A stretch of DNA of 64,000 nt from Streptomyces maremycinicus (lineage in GTDB: Bacteria; Actinomycetota; Actinomycetes; Streptomycetales; Streptomycetaceae). Under the pieces are notes generated by a model. The model saw only the letters and a list, made by a program, of their open reading frames with translations, was not told where the DNA came from and made no database searches. Positions 58,759-64,000 of this stretch are shown piece after piece (the stretch's first letter is position 1; each line of letters opens with the position of its first letter). The position numbers and the translations under genes are program-made. Where the stretch lies: NCBI RefSeq assembly GCF_001184025.1, contig NZ_BBYG01000013.1:62001-126000 (forward strand), written 5' to 3'.

Positions 58759-61590
58759 TCACAGCAGTCCGTCCCACATCTGTTCCAGCAGCACCGACCA
58801 CCAGCTCTCGGGCGAACCGAGCGCCGCCGGGTCGAGCGAGGCCAGCTGGGCCTGGAAGTCGACGGTCCAGCGTCCCGCCTGCTCCTGGTTCAGACCGAAC
58901 CGCAGCCGCCACATCCGCCCGAGCAGCGCCAGACAGCGCGCGAACTCCGGCAGCCCGGTGTTCACGAACTGCGGCGGTACGGGCGCACCGCCCGGCCCCG
59001 CCTCCACCGGCACGGCGACGATGTTGGCCGTGCCGTACTGCACACAGATCGCCTTGCCGAAGTCACTGCCCATGACGAGGTACGAGCCCGCGTCCGACGC
59101 CGGCTGCACGCCCCGTTCGGCCGCCAGCTCCGCCAGCGTCGGCACGGGCCGGCCCGGCTGGGCCTGCGCCCAGAAGAACGGCCCCATGTCCGCCGGCAGA
59201 CCCGCCACCACCAGGGTGTGCGCCACGACCGGCGGCACACCCTGCCGGGACACCGCGGCCTGCTCGAAGCGGAACACCGCCGGCCCGAACACCGCCGCCA
59301 GTTCCTGCCCGATGGCCTCGGGCGGCAACGGCGGCGCGGGCTGTACCGGCGGCAACGGCGCGCGAACGGGCGCCGGGCGCGCCGGTCCGTCCGCCACCTG
59401 GTGCAACTCGCCCTGGTGCGCCAGCAACTGCTGCATGCCCTGCTGGCGGCTCGCGTGATCCGTCCCGTACGGCGCGATGCTCGTGATCCGCGCCTGCGGC
59501 CACTGCTCCCGCATCATCCGCGCGCAGTAGGCGCCCGGCAGCTCGCACGACTCCAGCTCCGTGTGCAGTTCCAGCACCTGGTCCGGCGGCACGTTCATCG
59601 CCCGCAGCTCGTGGAAGATCTGCCACTCGGGGTGCGGGGTCCCCGGCGCCGAACGCCGGATCAGCTGCTGTTCCGAACCGTCCTGCGCACGGAAGCGCAG
59701 CACGGCCTGATAGCCAGGGCCGACCGTCGGCAGGCCCTGCTGCTGCGGATACCCGTACGCGGGCGGCTGTCCCGGCACCGGCCCGCCCGGCGGCATCGGG
59801 GGCTGCGGAGCGCCCGGAGCCATGCCGGGCGCACCCGGGAAACCGGGCGCCGCGGGAGCGCCCGGGAACCCGGGGCCGGCGGGAGCCTGCGGCGGCGGAG
59901 GCGCGCCGGGGCCGCCCGCCTGGGGGCCGGCCAGCATCGTCCGGGCATGGTGAACGGCACCCGGCGCGCCCCCGCCGGTGCCCTGCACGCCGGGCACGCC
60001 CTGCGGCCCCGGGGCGCCCGGGAAGCCGGGAACACCCGGTGCCTGAGGCGCACCGGGGGCGCCCGGAGCGGGCTGCGCACCGGGGGCGCCGGGCGCACCC
60101 GGAGCACCAGGAGCACCGGGCGGCTGCGGCGCGCCCGGTCCCATCCGACCGGGGTCGGCAAGCATCGTCGCGGCATGGTGGACGCCACCGGGAGGCGTAC
60201 CCCCGGGCGGGTTCGGCCCACCCGGCCCACCCGGCGCGCCCGGCGCGCCGGGAGGCTGTGGCGCACCCCCCGCTCCCGGGCCCGGACCGGCCGGCCCCGT
60301 GGACCCGTCCGGGCCCAGGGACGACACGAGCTGCGTGGGCACATAGCCACCCGCCGGCGCACCGGGCGCACCCGGGCCGGAAGGCGGAGGCGTGTTCCCC
60401 GGGCGCGCGCCCGGCGCGCCCGGCGCGCTCGGCGGAGGCGGCGGCTGCGCCCCTCCCCCGCGCTGACGGCGCGGCGGCGGCGCCGCCTTGCTGGTCGCGG
60501 CGTCCGCGATGTCACCGGCGTTCGGCGCGAGCGGCCGCGCGGGCGTACCCGGACCGGCCGGAGGCGGCGTACCCGGCCCACCCAGCGAGGACGGACCCGC
60601 CGGACCGGGCGGCGGGGTCGCGGGCGTCGGAGAAGCCGGTGTGTTCGGCGCGGCCGGTGCGTTCCCGGCCGGCGTCGCGCCACCCGCTCCCGGAGCGTCG
60701 AGCGCGGGCGCGACCGCCGTCCGCGGAAGCTGGCTGCCGCCCGAGATCAGCGCCGTCTTGGCGTCCGGCGCGGACACCGGCGGCACCGCCTCGTCGTCGG
60801 ACCCGCTGAGCGGCGGCGCGAACACGGTCGCGGGAAGCGGTACGGAACGGTCGTCCCCGGCGTCGGCGTTGGTGTCCGTCCCCGCCCACGGCGTCGCGCC
60901 GACGGGAGCCGCGGGCGCCGACGGCCCACCGGGACCCGCCCCGGCGGGCACCCCCGCCTGGGTCTCGGGCAGCCCGCCCCCGGGCACCCCGCCCTGGGTC
61001 CGGGGAAGCGAGGGATCGCCGCCCCCGAGCGCACCGGGCGCCGCACCGGCACCCGTACCCGCACCGGCCTGCGAGGAGGCGGACCCCGGCCCGGAAGCCG
61101 AAGCAGCCACACCGTTCCCGGTACCCGTACCGGCCCCGGCGCCTGCCCCGGAACCAGACCCGGCCCCGGCCCCCGTCCCGGACCCGGCCTCCCGCCGATC
61201 CGCGATGCCCAGCTTGTCCGCCGCCTCCTGGAGCCACTCCGGCGGCGACAGCAGGAACGACGTCTGATTCAGGTCCACCCGCGCCGGGGGCGCCGGCACC
61301 GCGTCGGCGGGGGCGTCCGTGCGGCCGTACTCCTCCTCGTACCGGCGGATCACCTCGCCCACCGGTACGGCGGGCCACAGCGTGGCCTCCCCGCTGTCCC
61401 GGGCGATCACCAGCCGCTGCGCGCCGCCGTCCGAACGCGGCCCCTCCGCGCGGTCCTCGGCCCACACCACGAACCCGAGCTCGAACTCCCGCACCCGCAC
61501 CTCACGGTGCTGGTACGCGGGCACATCCCCGTTGATCCACTCTTCGGCGCGCTCCTGCGCCTGCGCGAACGTGACCATCGTCCAGCTCAC
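58759..61590 (-). CDS. Imm35-like / collagen-like / deaminase / SUKH-4 fusion protein
   Basis: 943 residues in four parts. Residues 1-85 match the YrhB/Imm35-like immunity domain (VTFAQAQERAEEWING .. LVIARDSGEATLWPAV). About 130-625 is low-complexity, first Gly-Ala-Ser, then Gly-Pro-Ala triplets of collagen type. About 627-740 has deaminase ligands HPE (His653, Glu655) and CELPGAYC (Cys682, Cys689), like XOO_2897-type nucleic-acid deaminases. About 758-943 matches SUKH-4 immunity proteins (LVMGSDFGKAICVQYG). No signal peptide or delivery domain is seen. GTG at 61590 overlaps the preceding stop; ATG at 61578 is the alternative. Confidence 0.85.
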   Translation of the reverse strand: MSWTMVTFAQAQERAEEWINGDVPAYQHREVRVREFELGFVVWAEDRAEGPRSDGGAQRLVIARDSGEATLWPAVPVGEVIRRYEEEYGRTDAPADAVPAPPARVDLNQTSFLLSPPEWLQEAADKLGIADRREAGSGTGAGAGSGSGAGAGAGTGTGNGVAASASGPGSASSQAGAGTGAGAAPGALGGGDPSLPRTQGGVPGGGLPETQAGVPAGAGPGGPSAPAAPVGATPWAGTDTNADAGDDRSVPLPATVFAPPLSGSDDEAVPPVSAPDAKTALISGGSQLPRTAVAPALDAPGAGGATPAGNAPAAPNTPASPTPATPPPGPAGPSSLGGPGTPPPAGPGTPARPLAPNAGDIADAATSKAAPPPRRQRGGGAQPPPPPSAPGAPGARPGNTPPPSGPGAPGAPAGGYVPTQLVSSLGPDGSTGPAGPGPGAGGAPQPPGAPGAPGGPGGPNPPGGTPPGGVHHAATMLADPGRMGPGAPQPPGAPGAPGAPGAPGAQPAPGAPGAPQAPGVPGFPGAPGPQGVPGVQGTGGGAPGAVHHARTMLAGPQAGGPGAPPPPQAPAGPGFPGAPAAPGFPGAPGMAPGAPQPPMPPGGPVPGQPPAYGYPQQQGLPTVGPGYQAVLRFRAQDGSEQQLIRRSAPGTPHPEWQIFHELRAMNVPPDQVLELHTELESCELPGAYCARMMREQWPQARITSIAPYGTDHASRQQGMQQLLAHQGELHQVADGPARPAPVRAPLPPVQPAPPLPPEAIGQELAAVFGPAVFRFEQAAVSRQGVPPVVAHTLVVAGLPADMGPFFWAQAQPGRPVPTLAELAAERGVQPASDAGSYLVMGSDFGKAICVQYGTANIVAVPVEAGPGGAPVPPQFVNTGLPEFARCLALLGRMWRLRFGLNQEQAGRWTVDFQAQLASLDPAALGSPESWWSVLLEQMWDGLL

Positions 61591-62585
61591 TCCCCCACCG
61601 AAGACGCGGCCGCCACGGGCACCGCGCGCGCGAACCCGCCGTCCACCATCAGATTGGCGACCGTCTCCAACTCCGGCGGATCGCCGGCCAGTCTCGACAG
61701 GAAGACGTCGAAGTCCTCACCGCAGGGCAGCAACAGCCGCTCCATGCGCTCGGCCGGCGACCACGCCGGATCCACGTCACGGACGTCGTCGTACGAGCAG
61801 AACCAGACCGATCCCGCCCGCTCGCCCCGCACCTTCACGGCGAGCAGTCCGCCCTGCACGAAAGCGACGCCCAGATAGTCCTTCGTCAGATGGTCACGCA
61901 GGCACTTGTTGACGTACACGAGGTCGTTGACCGCCGCCTCGTCGCGCACCGTGAAGAACGGCTGGTCCACCAGCAGGCCCAGCTCCGCGTCCAGGGCCGC
62001 GCCCACCGGGGCACAACCACCGGCGGCCTTCACGAACGACCGGTAGGCGCCCGGCAGCCGGTACCCGAGGTCCTCCTCGACGCCCTGCACCTGCTGCTCC
62101 GTCACGGCGACGCCCGACTTCGGCAGCCCGAAGTGCGCCGGACGCGTCTCCTGAAGCGGCCGCGTGCCCCGTTTCGCGTGGTCCACCACCGCCGACGACA
62201 CCCCGCCGTGATGCCGCAGGAGCGCCTTCACCTCGACCGGGACCAGCTCGAGCCGCCGTGAACCCACGACGTGGTGCCAGGTCCAGCCGTGCGGCGTCGC
62301 CACGCTGGGGACCGTGTCCCACAGCTCGTGGCCGGACGCCGCCAGCACCGCGTTCGCCGACACGTAGTCCGTCAGCCGCAGTTCGTCCACGCCGAAGCCC
62401 TCCGGCGGTTCCGCGATCTCCGCGGCCGCCCGCGCATAGGGCGAGAAGTCGGGGTAGCCCCGCTCGTCCATCCGCACGCCCCTCGGGTGCCGTGCCGCCC
62501 GGACCGGGTCCGGGAAATGCACGACCTGCCCGGCGTAGGCCGCGTTCGGCGGCGCGGCTTGCTGCCCGAGCCGACCTGTCGTCAT
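61587..62585 (-). CDS. WHH-type HNH nuclease domain fused to SUKH (SMI1/KNR4) domain
   Basis: 332 residues. About 20-150 resembles the WHH/LHH branch of HNH/Endo VII toxin nucleases: GWTWHHVVGSRRLELVPVEV (His104, His105) and RHHGG (125 onward). From about 155 a SUKH domain follows (VEEDLGYRLPGAYRSFVKAAGG .. DEAAVNDLVYVNKCLRDHL .. WFCSYDDVRDVDPAW). A His usually found before the helix appears to be Lys120, so activity is uncertain. ATG at 62585 with AGGGGG upstream. It is coupled by a GTGA overlap to the deaminase-SUKH-4 gene. Confidence 0.85.
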   Translation of the reverse strand: MTTGRLGQQAAPPNAAYAGQVVHFPDPVRAARHPRGVRMDERGYPDFSPYARAAAEIAEPPEGFGVDELRLTDYVSANAVLAASGHELWDTVPSVATPHGWTWHHVVGSRRLELVPVEVKALLRHHGGVSSAVVDHAKRGTRPLQETRPAHFGLPKSGVAVTEQQVQGVEEDLGYRLPGAYRSFVKAAGGCAPVGAALDAELGLLVDQPFFTVRDEAAVNDLVYVNKCLRDHLTKDYLGVAFVQGGLLAVKVRGERAGSVWFCSYDDVRDVDPAWSPAERMERLLLPCGEDFDVFLSRLAGDPPELETVANLMVDGGFARAVPVAAASSVGE

Positions 62586-62891
62586 GGCGGTTGCCCCCTG
62601 CGGCACTCTGTACGGCCCGCAGCGGCCGGTTCCGCTTCCGGATCCACCCACCACGCCCCGTATCGACTGTCTCCAACAATCTCCAACGCGCGTCAACCGC
62701 GCGCCGACGGTGCCGACAGCCTATGCGGTACGACGACAGCGGTCACCGGCCCTCCGCTTCCGTGACCAGCCGTCACCCCGCCGTGACAGCCAGCCCAAAC
62801 CCGGGCGTGTCGAACCGCCCCAGCTTCCGCACCCGCCACGCCATTTGGCACTCTGTGACCTCCGGGGGATGCACGGGAGGGGAAAACGATC
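62586..62891. promoter_or_regulatory. divergent promoter region of the toxin/immunity genes
   Basis: 306 bp without a gene. On the plus strand, TTGGCA (62845-62850) is 17 bp from GATGCA (62868-62873). On the minus strand, TTGGAG and GATACG are separated by 16 bp around 62660-62690. Both are weak matches. Repeated TTGGAGA-like words occur near 62670-62690. Confidence 0.4.
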
Positions 62892-63491
62892 ATGAACGCG
62901 ACGCAGACGGGGTCACACACCGGCAGGTCGGACGACCTGTACTCCGCCCACACGGCCGCCCACACCACCGGCCACGGCGCCGGCCCGAACGGCGACCCGC
63001 GCACCGGCCCGTCCGGCGACCCCCGCATCGGCTGGTCGGCCACCGAGACCCCGCACGCGCCCGTGCTCCGCCACCGCCGGGACGGCATACTCCCCACCGT
63101 CGCCGCCGCCCTCTCCGTCCGCGGCGCCACCCTCACCAGCACGGCCGCCCGCGCCGACCAGCCGCCGCCCCTGCACCCCCTGGTCCAGGACTTCCTCGAC
63201 ACCCTCACCAGCACCCAGCGCGACCGCTTCACCGGCCGCTGCGCCGAGGCGCTGCTCATCTCACGGCACATCAGCGCCGCCGACGCCGCCCGCAGCAGAC
63301 GCGCCGCCCGCCGCCCCATGACCAACGGCGAAGCCCGCAAGACACTCAGACAGGCCAAGCTCACCACCCGCCGCATCCGCGAGGACGGCGACCCGCTGCA
63401 CGGCAGCTTCGCCGCCCCCTGCCGCGCCTGCACCGCGCTCAGCGCCCACTTCGGAGTACGCATCGTCGACCCGTCGGCCACCGGAGACTGA
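62892..63491 (+). CDS. YwqJ-type deaminase
   Basis: 199 residues. A His/Gly/Thr-rich N-terminal region (1-90) is followed by a compact deaminase domain. Zinc-ligand and proton-shuttle motifs are intact: CAE (Cys117-Glu119) and PCRAC (Cys177, Cys180), with GEARKTLRQAKLTTRRIREDG between. This fits the YwqJ branch of the nucleic-acid deaminase toxin superfamily. No WXG100/LXG, signal or repeat-delivery domain is present. ATG at 62892 with GGGAGGGG upstream. The next gene encodes a SUKH-3 immunity-type protein, the expected partner. Confidence 0.85.
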   Translation: MNATQTGSHTGRSDDLYSAHTAAHTTGHGAGPNGDPRTGPSGDPRIGWSATETPHAPVLRHRRDGILPTVAAALSVRGATLTSTAARADQPPPLHPLVQDFLDTLTSTQRDRFTGRCAEALLISRHISAADAARSRRAARRPMTNGEARKTLRQAKLTTRRIREDGDPLHGSFAAPCRACTALSAHFGVRIVDPSATGD

Positions 63492-63637
63492 GCCGCACCC
63501 CGACGGCCGCACGCACCCGACGACCGCACGCCGACGACAGCACCCCGACCCGCCGCACCCGACCCGCCGCCTCCCGCACGGGACGACACCACGGCCCCAC
63601 CGGGCCACGCACCACCAGCTCGACGAACGAAGGGCCG

Positions 63638-64000
63638 ATGCACCCCGACCGCACCTCCACCACACGCTTCCCCGTCCCCGTCGACGCCGCGCTGCGCGCC
63701 GCCGGCTGGCAACCCGGACGCTGGGACATCAAGCAGGCCGAGATCTGGGCCGACACCCTGCGCGAACACACCTCGCCCGCCGGCCACCGGCACGCCGTCT
63801 TCCCCGCCGCCGTCGAGGCCTGGGCCGAATTCGGCGGCCTGACCGTCACCCCCGTCGGCCCCGGCCGGCAGGTGGCGCCCACCACCGTCCACTTCGACCC
63901 GCTGCACGGCCTCCACCTCGCCCGCACCCTCGCCGACCTCGGGCGGGCCCTGGACACCGACGTCGCGCCCCTCGGCACCGAGACCGACACCCAGGGCATC
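63638..64000 (+). CDS. SUKH-3-family immunity-type protein, 5' part
   Basis: The first 121 residues of a protein that continues past the window. The pattern FPVPVDAALRAAGWQPGRWD, AVEAWAEFGGLTV, VHFDPLHGLH and ALDTDVAPLG fits the SUKH-3 family. It probably neutralises or regulates the YwqJ-type deaminase encoded 146 bp upstream. The ATG at 63638 has GAAGGG upstream. Confidence 0.82.
   Translation, partial: MHPDRTSTTRFPVPVDAALRAAGWQPGRWDIKQAEIWADTLREHTSPAGHRHAVFPAAVEAWAEFGGLTVTPVGPGRQVAPTTVHFDPLHGLHLARTLADLGRALDTDVAPLGTETDTQGI

Overview
The window is very GC-rich, actinobacterial chromosome, almost certainly Streptomyces. The signs are strong third-position G/C bias, many GTG starts, GTGA/ATGA stop-start overlaps, apparently leaderless genes, a tRNA-Leu with a UAA anticodon that matches bldA, paired Rpf resuscitation factors, and a gene order I remember as that of the conserved core around bldA in Streptomyces coelicolor (pobA, bldA, ABC exporter, cfa, ndh, ppx/gppA, DUF501, divIC, eno, rpf, rpf, P450, mazG, mfd). 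Both ends cut genes: an unidentified C-terminus at 1-170 and a SUKH-3 gene running off the end at 64000.

Layout. 0.3-6.9 kb: a DMT-family transporter converges on a four-gene minus-strand histidine-degradation operon (hutU, an M20 amidohydrolase, hutF, hutI) with a clear promoter and a dyad at its 5' end. 7.3-9.7 kb: three Roadblock/LC7-like proteins and a DUF4388-like protein. 9.7-21.2 kb: housekeeping and regulatory genes, including an RpiR/SIS regulator, cystathionine beta-synthase, an SGNH hydrolase, a thiolase, a Bax-inhibitor-1 membrane protein and 4-hydroxybenzoate hydroxylase (pobA). 21.33-21.41 kb: the UUA-decoding tRNA. 21.8-26.5 kb: a MacB/FtsX-type ABC system and a cyclopropane-fatty-acid synthase. 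26.8-32.2 kb: type II NADH dehydrogenase with two Rex-like sites upstream, Ppx/GppA, DUF501, DivIC and enolase. 32.6-34.8 kb: two Rpf muralytic enzymes, the first behind a probable c-di-AMP (ydaO) riboswitch.

34.9-51.1 kb: a P450 resembling CYP107U1, MazG, a SurA-like lipoprotein, secreted DUF1906 and DUF1524/HNH proteins, a divergent SCO6745-like/TetR pair, the transcription-repair coupling factor Mfd, and a second ABC system closely related to the first. 51.4-58.6 kb: an MFS exporter, a DUF485 plus sodium:solute symporter pair, a TetR/aldo-keto reductase divergon with two tandem operators, and a DivIVA-like coiled-coil protein.

58.7-64 kb holds the most unusual part: four divergently arranged genes built from polymorphic-toxin and immunity domains. 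These are an Imm35-like, collagen-like, deaminase, SUKH-4 fusion; a WHH-type HNH nuclease fused to a SUKH domain; a stand-alone YwqJ-type deaminase; and a SUKH-3 protein. None has a visible secretion or export-delivery domain.

A recurrent small-scale feature is short degenerate tandem repeats that run through or directly follow stop codons, mainly of minus-strand genes (divIC, eno, rpfA, DUF1906, DUF1524, mfd, ndh, the second ABC permease). I looked for TTA codons by eye in all called genes and found none in frame, so no gene here appears to depend directly on bldA. All identifications come from reading the sequence and from memory of the families; no database search was run.
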